Source: Lentisphaeria bacterium
GTDB lineage: Bacteria > Verrucomicrobiota > Lentisphaeria > Victivallales > Victivallaceae
Length of the DNA: 52,685 nucleotides
Direction of reading: 5' to 3'
Assembly (NCBI GenBank): GCA_017457065.1
Contig: JAFTIE010000121.1
Coordinates: forward strand, 1 to 52,685
The notes beneath the pieces were generated by a model. The model had not been told where the DNA came from and did no database searches. It was given only the letters and a program-made list of their open reading frames with translations. Both the position numbers and the translations under genes were made by a program. Below are positions 14,091 through 21,332 of this stretch, piece by piece (positions within the stretch are counted from its first letter, which is position 1; each line of letters opens with the position of its first letter).

Positions 14091-14459
14091 ATGAAAAAAT
14101 GTTTTATCATCGCAATGTGTCTTTGTTCCATACTCGCATTTGCCCGCAGTCCACATCACGGTTGGCATCGCCATCATCGTGGCGGTGATGGCGTGTGGCT
14201 TGCCGCCGGAATAACCGGTATTGTCGCCAACAGTATCAATATTCTCAATGCGGTAACGACTCCAAGATATGTTGCGCCGATCCGTACGGCTCCGGTCGTT
14301 ACAACTCCGCCTGCGGTTCAGCCGGTGACTGTCAGCCAACACTGCTACCCGGGACAATATGTTCCGGTAACCCATACTGTAATGGTTCCAGTCTATATCA
14401 ACGGTCAACTTTATTACCGTCAGGAACAGAAAATTGTTTATGTAAAGCAAAGGTATTGA
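14091..14459 (+). CDS. Secreted/envelope small protein, His- and Pro/Val-rich
   Basis: A 122-residue protein with a clear signal peptide (MKKCFIIAMCLCSILAFA, cleavage after AFA). A His/Arg-rich stretch follows (HHGWHRHHRGGD), then a short Gly/Ala hydrophobic segment, a Pro/Val/Thr-rich linker (TAPVVTTPPAVQPVTV) and a C-terminal beta-type segment (VYINGQLYYRQEQKIVYV). The His cluster suggests metal binding. The ribosome site AAAGGAGG is strong. It follows the small membrane protein by 16 bp and precedes the Sel1-like gene by 2 bp, so all three are probably co-transcribed. The family is not recognised. Confidence 0.7.
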   Translation: MKKCFIIAMCLCSILAFARSPHHGWHRHHRGGDGVWLAAGITGIVANSINILNAVTTPRYVAPIRTAPVVTTPPAVQPVTVSQHCYPGQYVPVTHTVMVPVYINGQLYYRQEQKIVYVKQRY

Positions 14460-14461
14460 TT

Positions 14462-15616
14462 ATGGATAAAAAAAGTAGCAAGAATAAAGCTGTTTTGAGT
14501 TCCGCGATCATCATGTTCGATGAACAAAATTATGTTGCAGCGGCACAAATACTGGAGAACGGAATCAAACTTGCGATTTCTGCCAATAATCTTGATGCAG
14601 AAGAACGCATGGATATAGGAGATATGTATTTATTTTTGGGCTGCTTGTATTTGTCACCTTGGACAAAAGAGATGTATATGTGGGGGGGAATGGGGGAAGA
14701 TGAATTATCACTTACCCCGGTTGATGACAGCAAACGTATTATACGGAATATACCTAAAGCAATCGATTGTTTTAGAATAGCAGCGGAATACGGTAATGGA
14801 GACGCCAGTTTCGGGTTAGCAGAAATTTATTCCGATGCAAGTTACGGTATGGTGAATTTAACTCGTGCAGTTTCATATTGTCAAAAAGCCGTTGAAAACG
14901 GTGTTGAAGATTCTGAAGAATTTTTGGAGAAATTAAAGAAAAGGTATAATAAAACAATGAAAAAAGAGTTTGCTGAATTGCAGAAAGAAATGGCAGAACT
15001 GAACAAAACTTTCGATGAGTATGAAAACTGGATGAAAATCGAAGGTGCAGAGTTTGGAGACATGTACGCTCAATTACAATTTTTGAAAGAGTCAGAGCAT
15101 GATACAGTTCCGGAACATCCATTTCGTTTGCCGGACGATTATCCGCTCCCGAGAACAATATTGCAGCAGCACTTTCCCAGAACCGCCAATCAATGCAACT
15201 TTTCCGGTGGCTGGGGATATGATGTTGAACACGCAACCATTGTCAAAGAATTCGATCCGGAAATCAACCCTGATGAAAAATTCGACGGTGTTTCTCTGGA
15301 ATACGCTTTTATCGACAAACGCATCCGCGAAGAGTTGATCTTCAACCGTCCGGAAGATGATCGGTTTGCAGGATTGAATTACAATACCATTCAACATGCC
15401 TTGTCCCGTATAGATGGAGTACCTTACGATTATATTCTGGTCGAAGTTACCGCTTTTCCGGAACGCGAGTGGAACGAACTCAAAGAAGATTGGGAGTCTC
15501 ACGACAGTTACAAAGATGATCCAGAGGGCCGCAAACGCAACCTCGAACGGAAAGCAGCGTGCAAGATCACCTATCAAGCAGAATACTACTTCAATATCAG
15601 TGACTTCATGTCCTAA
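14462..15616 (+). CDS. Sel1/TPR-like repeat protein with unknown C-terminal domain
   Basis: A 384-residue protein. Residues about 95-150 contain Sel1-like helical repeats (IPKAIDCFRIAAEYGNGDA, then LTRAVSYCQKAVENGVEDS), a scaffold for protein-protein contacts. A coiled coil follows (KEFAELQKEMAELNKTFDEY). The C-terminal half (about 210-384) is an acidic, aromatic-rich domain I cannot place (NQCNFSGGWGYDVEHATIV; VEVTAFPEREWNELKEDW). I chose the ATG at 14462, 2 bp after the previous stop; a longer frame upstream only overlaps the real gene before it. There is no signal peptide, so it is probably cytoplasmic. Confidence 0.65.
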   Translation: MDKKSSKNKAVLSSAIIMFDEQNYVAAAQILENGIKLAISANNLDAEERMDIGDMYLFLGCLYLSPWTKEMYMWGGMGEDELSLTPVDDSKRIIRNIPKAIDCFRIAAEYGNGDASFGLAEIYSDASYGMVNLTRAVSYCQKAVENGVEDSEEFLEKLKKRYNKTMKKEFAELQKEMAELNKTFDEYENWMKIEGAEFGDMYAQLQFLKESEHDTVPEHPFRLPDDYPLPRTILQQHFPRTANQCNFSGGWGYDVEHATIVKEFDPEINPDEKFDGVSLEYAFIDKRIREELIFNRPEDDRFAGLNYNTIQHALSRIDGVPYDYILVEVTAFPEREWNELKEDWESHDSYKDDPEGRKRNLERKAACKITYQAEYYFNISDFMS

Positions 15617-15636
15617 TTAACACAGGAGAAAACATT

Positions 15637-15912
15637 ATGTCTTACATCCCGCCGTGGGCAGGTATGCCCAAATGGAAACTGAAACTTATGGATATGCTGA
15701 CTCCTGCTGCAGATGTTCAGGACCGTTTTGATACATTATTGCTCTACGATCCGAAAAAGTTGCGTGTACAGATAGAGGATAATGCTGTTTTCATATTAAA
15801 AGAGAACTTAATGCGTATACCTCCGCCTAATCCGGAACGCTTTCCAATTTCAAAATTGCGTAAAGACCAACTGGACAAACTCTACGAAATCATGGAAAAA
15901 CAACAGGCGTGA
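15637..15912 (+). CDS. Hypothetical protein (91 residues)
   Basis: A short soluble protein with a good ribosome site (ACAGGAG). It starts MSYIPPWAGMPKWK and has two probable helices; the C-terminus (ISKLRKDQLDKLYEIMEKQ) is a charged helix. No family is recognised. It is the last gene of the long plus-strand block and is followed by strong hairpins before the convergent minus-strand genes. It follows the Sel1-like gene by 20 bp and is probably in the same transcript. Confidence 0.55.
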   Translation: MSYIPPWAGMPKWKLKLMDMLTPAADVQDRFDTLLLYDPKKLRVQIEDNAVFILKENLMRIPPPNPERFPISKLRKDQLDKLYEIMEKQQA

Positions 15913-15932
15913 TCAGTAGCCCTGACATGTGT

Positions 15933-15981
15933 AACAGCTATGCTGTTTCTGATGTTTACCCCCTTGCTGCAAGGGGGTAAA
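15933..15981 (+). terminator. Paired stem-loops after the plus-strand block
   Basis: AACAGC/GCTGTT with a TAT loop (15933-15947) is followed by a perfect 12-bp stem, TTTACCCCCTTG (15955-15966) with CAAGGGGGTAAA (15970-15981), around a CTG loop. There is no T-tract, but the second stem is very stable and probably serves as 3'-end stabiliser or terminator. Confidence 0.55.
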
Positions 15982-16032
15982 ATGCTCTTAATTGAGTCTT
16001 ACCAAATCGTGAAGCAAAGCGTTATAAGAGGC

Positions 16033-16070
16033 CCATAGTCAGCGGAGATACAAATCTCCGCTGACTATGG
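16033..16070. terminator. Bidirectional terminator, 17-bp perfect stem
   Basis: The left arm 16033-16049 and right arm 16054-16070 are perfectly complementary over 17 bp with an ACAA loop. It lies between the convergent genes 15637-15912 (+) and 16080-16643 (-). It is the strongest hairpin in the element. Confidence 0.75.
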
Positions 16071-16079
16071 TTTACTTCT

Positions 16080-16643
16080 TTAGTTCAGAATGATTTCCAT
16101 ACCTTTGCATTCACTTTTGCTTTGGACTCCTGCTTCTTGTGAAGCATGTTCCCAGCCATCTCTTAATATGGACTGAATTACAGGCAGTGGATCATGAAAT
16201 TCATTGATTTTACCGATGAAAGTCACTGTATCTTTACCCAGAATCGTATGGTTCAGCTCGAAGCTCTGTTTCAAATTGCGACCATACTCTGCTTCCATAT
16301 TGTTCTCCATCGTTTCAGCGAGTCGCTTGATCGCCGCTTTCTGCATTTCAACCGTTGGAGTTGACGGACAAATGGAATATGAAAGTTTAAGCATCGGTTG
16401 AATCCACGTGCACTCTCCGCGTGGATCTAAATAAGGTTTGCTGACAATTGAATCAATTGCATTTGCCACTTCATTGTTTTCCAAGTCCTCAAAGAGTTGA
16501 GTTAATGCATCTTTTGCAATGCCTTTATTTTCCTCTTCGATAACTGCACTTTCATCTGTTATCTCAGGTTCGTTTGATGTTACGATTGCCAGAGACACGC
16601 TGTCAGTGACAGCACCAACGTTTTCTTCTGTTTCCTTTGCCAT
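16080..16643 (-). CDS. Hypothetical protein downstream of helicase
   Basis: A 187-residue acidic protein, not recognised. The first 50 residues are low-complexity and Glu/Ser/Thr-rich (likely disordered). The remainder has a helical segment with conserved-looking patterns such as MQKAAIKRLAETMENNM and a short C-terminal beta stretch. The ribosome site AGGAGATAG lies 5 nt upstream. It lies downstream of the helicase gene on the same strand across a 98-bp gap with a CTGGGAT/ATCCCAG hairpin. The acidic tail and position would fit an accessory to the replication module, but nothing in the sequence proves it. Confidence 0.6.
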   Translation of the reverse strand: MAKETEENVGAVTDSVSLAIVTSNEPEITDESAVIEEENKGIAKDALTQLFEDLENNEVANAIDSIVSKPYLDPRGECTWIQPMLKLSYSICPSTPTVEMQKAAIKRLAETMENNMEAEYGRNLKQSFELNHTILGKDTVTFIGKINEFHDPLPVIQSILRDGWEHASQEAGVQSKSECKGMEIILN

Positions 16644-16741
16644 AGTCTATCTCCTATTTTTAGGATAAAGTTTTACTGGGATCACATCGGCTATGCAATC
16701 CCAGAAGAAGCACCGTACCTCTCATATAATGGTTGTCAGAT

Positions 16742-18337
16742 TTATTTCTTGGGAGAATAAAGCTTATTGGCAATAGCTCCCAGAGTCGTCATAGTATCAA
16801 CAAGATCCAATGGACGGTTCAGGTGCAGATTACAAGCATACTGATATAATTTTTCTTCTAGATACTGCAGGTATTCATCTGAAGGAGGCTCGCTATTCGG
16901 CGCATTCTCATCGCTATCAAATTCGTCCAAATAATTGCTTATAAAGAACTGCAGAAACTGAGCAGCATAATCTTGATTCAGCGACAACATATCCAGTTGT
17001 CCGCCATCAAGCTTTTCCAACTCTTTCCACAATATCCGATGGATAAGTGTATTATCGACCTTCCAGAAAATCTCTTCATCAATAATGTCTGTATCTACAA
17101 AAACATCATCTTCAGAAATAGCTTGTTTCAAGTAAAGTGAGTTCAGAGATCGGCAGCGTGACACTGCAACATACAGCTGTCCCGAAGCGAAGCATCCAGA
17201 ACCGATATCCAAAACCACGCTTGATAAGGTCATCCCCTGCGACCGGTGTATCGTAATGGCATACCCGGGAACCAATGGTAGCTGGATGAAACTTCCACAT
17301 TTGAAAACGATGATTTTATCTTCTCCATTTTCGTTTTTATCTATCCTGCAGGAGTACTGCAGTGTTTCGATAGGAAGAAGCTCGGTTCGTACTCCGGAAT
17401 CAAATTCAATCATTGCACCACTGGGCGTAAAATCAATGACGGTGCCAAGATCTCCATTACAAACGTCCTTGGTATTGGCGGTAGATATTACCCGCTGACC
17501 TACTTTCAGAACCAACTCGGAATCTGTTGGATATTCCTTCGGGTTAAACTGACCGCTGACCTTTGCTGTAAAAGTTTTTATCTCTCCATTAAGTTCTGAA
17601 AACTTTTCTGCATTTCTGGCAGCAGCAATACGCTTGGTGGTGCAAAGGTATACCGCTTTATCAGGTATCTTGTCCGTCACTAGAGTATTTAATTTTTCCA
17701 GCACTTCCGGTATTTCTTCTTCACTATTGGTTCGGAGTACATTGAGGATCCTGATAAATTCGGGATCGGTCTGACGCATGATCTGTTTAAAGTAAATCGG
17801 TTTAATATCGGCGCATTGCCAGGAGTCGGTCTGGAAAGCGTAAACCCCATTCTCGTCGTGAAAGGTGTCCAGATCGGTTCCAACAGAAAGTCCGTTTATC
17901 ACCGGAGGTAACTGGAAGAAATCTCCAACAAAGACCATATTCTTACCGCCGAAAGGCTTCTGCGCATCCTCAAAAGATTTGGCACATTGACGCAGTCGAT
18001 GATTAACTGCACGGAGAACATCACCACGCAACATAGAGATTTCGTCAATAACAACGGTCTGAACCTGTTTCAGTAGCTTTCGTTTCAATCTTCCCAATGG
18101 CGACAGCATTTTAACGTCTACGATTGGATAAGGAGGTATCTGGAACATCCGGTGAACTGTAAATCCGCCGATTAGTCGTGCTGCTGATCCGGTCGGCGCA
18201 CAGAAGATCACGTTTGGGAGTTCAGCCAGTGCTTTGATCAATGTTGTCTTACCAGCCCCCGATTTTCCTGTTATAAAATAATTTCCCCCGTTTTGTATGC
18301 GTTCTAATGCGTTGAGTTGTTCGATATTTAATTGCAT
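16742..18337 (-). CDS. Pif1/RecD-like superfamily 1 DNA helicase
   Basis: A 531-residue ATPase/helicase. Walker A is GKSGAGKT (24-31); APTGSAARLIGG is motif Ia; VVIDEISMLRGD is Walker B (motif II). VFVGDFFQLPPV is motif III, QIMRQTD motif IV, and YAITIHRSQGMTLSSVVLD with LYVAVSRCRS are motifs V and VI. This is the Pif1 order, giving 5'-to-3' unwinding at forks or structured DNA. A C-terminal 90-residue acidic helical extension (GGQLDMLSLNQDYAAQFLQF) is not part of the helicase core. I chose the ATG at 18337, one base after the previous stop with AGGAAA upstream. An earlier in-frame start would overlap the upstream gene. It probably supports replication of the excised element. Confidence 0.9.
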   Translation of the reverse strand: MQLNIEQLNALERIQNGGNYFITGKSGAGKTTLIKALAELPNVIFCAPTGSAARLIGGFTVHRMFQIPPYPIVDVKMLSPLGRLKRKLLKQVQTVVIDEISMLRGDVLRAVNHRLRQCAKSFEDAQKPFGGKNMVFVGDFFQLPPVINGLSVGTDLDTFHDENGVYAFQTDSWQCADIKPIYFKQIMRQTDPEFIRILNVLRTNSEEEIPEVLEKLNTLVTDKIPDKAVYLCTTKRIAAARNAEKFSELNGEIKTFTAKVSGQFNPKEYPTDSELVLKVGQRVISTANTKDVCNGDLGTVIDFTPSGAMIEFDSGVRTELLPIETLQYSCRIDKNENGEDKIIVFKCGSFIQLPLVPGYAITIHRSQGMTLSSVVLDIGSGCFASGQLYVAVSRCRSLNSLYLKQAISEDDVFVDTDIIDEEIFWKVDNTLIHRILWKELEKLDGGQLDMLSLNQDYAAQFLQFFISNYLDEFDSDENAPNSEPPSDEYLQYLEEKLYQYACNLHLNRPLDLVDTMTTLGAIANKLYSPKK

Positions 18338-18338
18338 T

Positions 18339-18959
18339 TTATTTTCCTTTCCTGTCACAGAGGCTGAAGCCGAACTCACGAATATGCTTTTCTTGCCAGT
18401 TACCCTTGGTTTCTACTTTTGCCAAGTACGAGAGCCAGCCGATTATGTTCTCTCGCTGCTCCTTGAACCCCGGGTAACCTTTTCTTATTTTCAAGGTCTG
18501 ATTGGAAACGCAATTCAGGTCAATTTGGCGGTCAAGAATTGGGTTAGGCGGGTTAACGTTTACACAATGGTGATGTTCCGTAAGATTTAAGGCTTCTGTC
18601 AGTTGAGAGTTGAGCATAATTGCGATTTTTAATGCTCTCTGGATTTTGTAAGAGTCCCACATAAAACCTATGTGGAAATGTTCTTTATCAGAGGCAACCT
18701 CCCGTACCCAGCCAGCCTGACTTTCGATTTCCATAGCCTTCAGTTTCCTACGAAGAAGTGAGATGCTTTGTCCAACGATTTTTGCTGCAATTTCTGATTG
18801 CACCGGGAGCGTTATAGTCAGGTGGCAGACGGACACTTGAAAGTGGCGGGCTGTCAGATAATCGAGTCTTTGGACGAACCCTGTAAGGATTTGTTCAATA
18901 ACGAGACGTTTTGATTGCGCTGGTGATGCTTGGAATGGAATAATTCTTTGTCTTGGCAT
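18339..18959 (-). CDS. Inovirus Gp2 / YagK-YfjJ-type replication-like protein
   Basis: A 206-residue protein resembling the inovirus-type Gp2 family, found in satellite prophages and filamentous phages and related to rolling-circle initiators. Diagnostic pieces are KEHFHIGFMWDS (His94-x-His96, the HUH-like metal motif), a middle segment with LTEHHHCVNVNP, and IIGWLSYLAKVETKGN near the C-terminus, which matches the conserved Y-L-x-K element of this family. I chose the ATG at 18959, with AAAGGA 7 nt upstream. It is in an operon with the helicase (1-bp gap). An initiator plus helicase is a sensible minimal replication unit. Whether it nicks DNA is not shown. Confidence 0.7.
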   Translation of the reverse strand: MPRQRIIPFQASPAQSKRLVIEQILTGFVQRLDYLTARHFQVSVCHLTITLPVQSEIAAKIVGQSISLLRRKLKAMEIESQAGWVREVASDKEHFHIGFMWDSYKIQRALKIAIMLNSQLTEALNLTEHHHCVNVNPPNPILDRQIDLNCVSNQTLKIRKGYPGFKEQRENIIGWLSYLAKVETKGNWQEKHIREFGFSLCDRKGK

Positions 18960-19047
18960 CGTAGGTCCTTTCTTGTTGTGCAAATTATTACTTATGAATA
19001 CTTCCATATTACCTGTGCATTTTTGAACTCAACTCCTGCTCAAAAAA

Positions 19048-19075
19048 TTGCAAAGATAGTACGGTATCGTACAAT
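19048..19075 (+). promoter_or_regulatory. Promoter with central palindrome (Xis-like gene)
   Basis: TTGCAA (19048-19053) and TACAAT (19070-19075) are separated by 16 bp. The spacer holds GTACG-GTAT-CGTAC (19059-19072), a palindrome typical of a repressor site. AGTACGGTAT here matches 9 of 10 bases with AGTACCGTAT in the control region at 21203-21266, suggesting one regulator for both. Confidence 0.55.
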
Positions 19076-19104
19076 GGAAAGTAGTCAGTAGTTTTTAACA
19101 AAAA

Positions 19105-19149
19105 TGGACTGCGGTCATCCTCTGCCAATAACGGCAGAAAGGATGTCCA
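19105..19149 (+). promoter_or_regulatory. Leader stem-loop before Xis-like gene
   Basis: Inner stem CTGCC/GGCAG (loop AATAAC) extends through CATCCT/AGGATG and TGGA/TCCA with small bulges, ending just before the likely start at 19155. It may be an attenuator or protein-binding site. An ATG at 19104 inside it is in frame but lacks a ribosome site. Confidence 0.45.
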
Positions 19150-19154
19150 TTAAA

Positions 19155-19478
19155 ATGAACGATGTGAAAATCACGATGGAGACTGTCAGGATGTTTAAAA
19201 GAATTATGAGGCCGGTAGCAGAAGAAGGAATTATACCACTTCCGGAATTTAATGAAGCAATCAGTCAGCTCACGAGCTTAGCTGAACACGGTAACCCAAA
19301 GCCGGTAATTATTCCACGGCTTATTGACATGAAGGAAGCGTCCGAAATACTTGGTATCGGTTTGTCAAATTTCAAAAGGTTGGAAGCTGAAGGCGCATTC
19401 CCATTCCGGAGAAAAATGGTCGGCAGTTCCGTAAGATACCGAAATACCGACCTGTATGAGTTTTTGTTATCAGTGTAA
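19155..19478 (+). CDS. AlpA/excisionase-type helix-turn-helix protein
   Basis: A 107-residue protein. The C-terminal 55 residues form an AlpA/MerR-like winged helix: PRLIDMKEASEILGIGLSNF, then RLEAEGAFPFRRKMVG, then VRYRNTDLYEFL. These proteins bind att sites or promoters and act as excisionase or activator of integrase. The N-terminal 50 residues are helical and unassigned. I prefer the ATG at 19155; an upstream in-frame ATG at 19104 would add 17 residues but overlaps the leader stem-loop. It is divergent from the Gp2/helicase operon and convergent with the Toprim-like gene, overlapping its 3' end by 9 bp. It probably controls excision with the integrase at 21333. Confidence 0.75.
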   Translation: MNDVKITMETVRMFKRIMRPVAEEGIIPLPEFNEAISQLTSLAEHGNPKPVIIPRLIDMKEASEILGIGLSNFKRLEAEGAFPFRRKMVGSSVRYRNTDLYEFLLSV

Positions 19479-21191
19479 ATATTCAACTGGTTTACGTTTG
19501 GGATGCTTCGGGGCTCGGTTTGGAACTTTCTTGCTGACCCCAGCCAGTCCCCGAAGTTTCTTTATATACGATATTGACACGCCCAAAGCCGCCGCAGCGT
19601 CCTTGATTTCCATATCTTTGTGCTGCTTTATATACTGGATTTTCTCTTTTACAGAAAGTTGACGAATGGCGCGATATTTCCAGAACTTATCCTGGTTGTT
19701 TCGCGTAAGGCGTACTGTATGCTGTTTATGTTCAACATCATCGCGTTCGAATACAAGGTCAATATTAGTGGCTTCTGGCGTGTCGCTTTTTCGCTGGAGT
19801 TTAATGATTTTATCAAACGGAAGGTTCCTGATCAGGTCACGTTGTTTCACCATTGGAATATTCGTTGCCAGTATAACCGAGTATCGGGAACGTAAATCAT
19901 ACAAGAACTGTGCTAAATTAGCCATCGAAATACCGAATGTCCAGAATCCAGGAATATCCAAAACTATGATTTGGGTATCTGGATGATATTTCTCAAAATT
20001 TTTAATAAAGCTTATCAAAATTTTGATTGCAGCGTGCGTTGAATCCGCATATACCTTCAGTGCGGTGTAATGAAAATTATTTGGAGTCTGCAAGAAAGGA
20101 TTGTCTGTTACCGGGTAACTTAAAAACAAATCTGACTCTGTTATTTTCCAATATGCATCCAACACTGATGCTGGAGTTTGTGGAAGTGCGGCTTCGGAAA
20201 ATTTACTGTCAAATACTGTTTCAAACCCGGCTTGTAGACCGGAGGTAAAACCATCATCAAAGTCGTTGATATAAAAATAAGCAATATTACACGGAGAAAC
20301 TTCCTGATAAGTTTGTATATTTGCTTTGCCAACTGATATTGTAGCAGCCCAATGAGTCAGATATTGCGTCCGGAATGCAGGACTGGCATCATAGATCCAG
20401 GTCAATGTTTTTTTCAAAACACCTATTGCAATTTGCTCCCGCTCCAATGACAGAGGATTGCTCCAGTTAACTGATGGCGTGAACGCCGGTTGCGTTTTCA
20501 ATTTTTCAACTTCTTCTTCAAACTGCTGTTTTGTAGAAAGAAAAACCGGGTATTTTGCAATATCCGGGCAATTATTTGTTTCCGGATAACTCATGACATA
20601 AACCGTCGTGTCTTCCGGGAAGCGGTCAATAATATCCCACGCATTCAAACAGGAAGTTCGCCAATCGTCTCCGGAATGTTCCACCAGATAGTAGATCACC
20701 GTTTTTCCGGAAAAAACAGAAAAAACCAAATCTTTCAAATCTGATTTTTGGAGAAATGATGTTGCACTCCATAACGACTCCCGTTCCAAGTGACGTTGGA
20801 TCGCTTCTGCAAAAATCGGATTGTCAGAGAAAACAATGTACGGAACTTTTGACAATGACTCCTGATAACAAAAAACTGGAGTCTCCGGAAGAGCAAAGTG
20901 CAACGTATCCTGAGTCCTATATTGTGCCGCTACCAAAGCATTTTTGTGATCATTTGTGAAGCCATACAACATATATCTTATTCCAGATCGAGAATCGAAC
21001 ATAGGAATATAAATTGTATTTTTCCACTCGTTCCCATTGGGACGTGCTTTGTGAAAAGTGTCCTTTAATCCATACAACTCTTTTTCTTTGGCGGCATCCC
21101 GTGGAAACGCAGACTGTGGAGACGGGCGGAAGAAACGTTGAAGCATTCCGTATATATATTTCGTTTCATCATTTATTTTAACATAATTCAT
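19470..21191 (-). CDS. Degenerate Toprim/RecA-fold replication-type protein with C-terminal HTH
   Basis: A 573-residue protein with the outline of a phage or satellite primase-helicase (Toprim plus RepA/DnaB-like core). The N-terminus has NTIYIPMFDSRSGIRYMLYG and later VPYIVFSDNPIFAEAI, which resemble the Toprim strand order. The middle holds IIVLDIPGFWTFG, in the position of a Walker B/strand 3, with YSVILATNIPMV after it. No P-loop (GxxxxGKS/T) is visible and the catalytic acids look incomplete, so enzymatic activity is doubtful. The C-terminus is a helix-turn-helix (IKDAAAALGVSISYIKKLRG) and a basic tail, so it may bind DNA. It is expressed from a strong promoter overlapped by palindromes. 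The assignment is structural analogy, not a family match. Confidence 0.5.
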   Translation of the reverse strand: MNYVKINDETKYIYGMLQRFFRPSPQSAFPRDAAKEKELYGLKDTFHKARPNGNEWKNTIYIPMFDSRSGIRYMLYGFTNDHKNALVAAQYRTQDTLHFALPETPVFCYQESLSKVPYIVFSDNPIFAEAIQRHLERESLWSATSFLQKSDLKDLVFSVFSGKTVIYYLVEHSGDDWRTSCLNAWDIIDRFPEDTTVYVMSYPETNNCPDIAKYPVFLSTKQQFEEEVEKLKTQPAFTPSVNWSNPLSLEREQIAIGVLKKTLTWIYDASPAFRTQYLTHWAATISVGKANIQTYQEVSPCNIAYFYINDFDDGFTSGLQAGFETVFDSKFSEAALPQTPASVLDAYWKITESDLFLSYPVTDNPFLQTPNNFHYTALKVYADSTHAAIKILISFIKNFEKYHPDTQIIVLDIPGFWTFGISMANLAQFLYDLRSRYSVILATNIPMVKQRDLIRNLPFDKIIKLQRKSDTPEATNIDLVFERDDVEHKQHTVRLTRNNQDKFWKYRAIRQLSVKEKIQYIKQHKDMEIKDAAAALGVSISYIKKLRGLAGVSKKVPNRAPKHPKRKPVEYLH

Positions 21192-21202
21192 GTTACCATA
21201 TC

Positions 21203-21266
21203 TTCAGCAGTAATTAAGTTACTATAAGTACCGTATAAGTATACTGCTGAAAGGCGCAAAAGTCAA
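21203..21266 (-). promoter_or_regulatory. Strong sigma-70-type promoter overlapped by a 49-bp palindrome
   Basis: On the minus strand TTGACT (21266-21261) and TATACT (21243-21238) are separated by 17 bp, near consensus. The region is flanked by a perfect 10-bp inverted repeat TTCAGCAGTA (21203-21212) / TACTGCTGAA (21242-21251) and contains two TATAAGTA direct repeats 12 bp apart. This looks like an operator, Xis/integrase arm site or replication origin. The AGTACSGTAT motif is shared with the promoter at 19048-19075. Confidence 0.65.
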
Positions 21267-21276
21267 GTGAAAACAC

Positions 21277-21316
21277 AAAAAACTCCGACGAATATTGCTG
21301 TCCGCCGGAGTTTTTT
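21277..21316. terminator. Bidirectional terminator after integrase
   Basis: AAAAAACTCCG (21277-21287) pairs with CGGAGTTTTTT (21306-21316), with an inner CG/CG step. It follows the integrase stop on the minus strand and would also stop transcription in the other direction. Confidence 0.8.
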
Positions 21317-21332
21317 AAGATTTTTTCAGGGA

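Noticed and set aside
16676-16704. CTGGGAT/ATCCCAG hairpin downstream of the helicase as a terminator.
   Set aside because: The 7-bp stem has a long loop and no T-tract on the minus strand, so termination is not supported.
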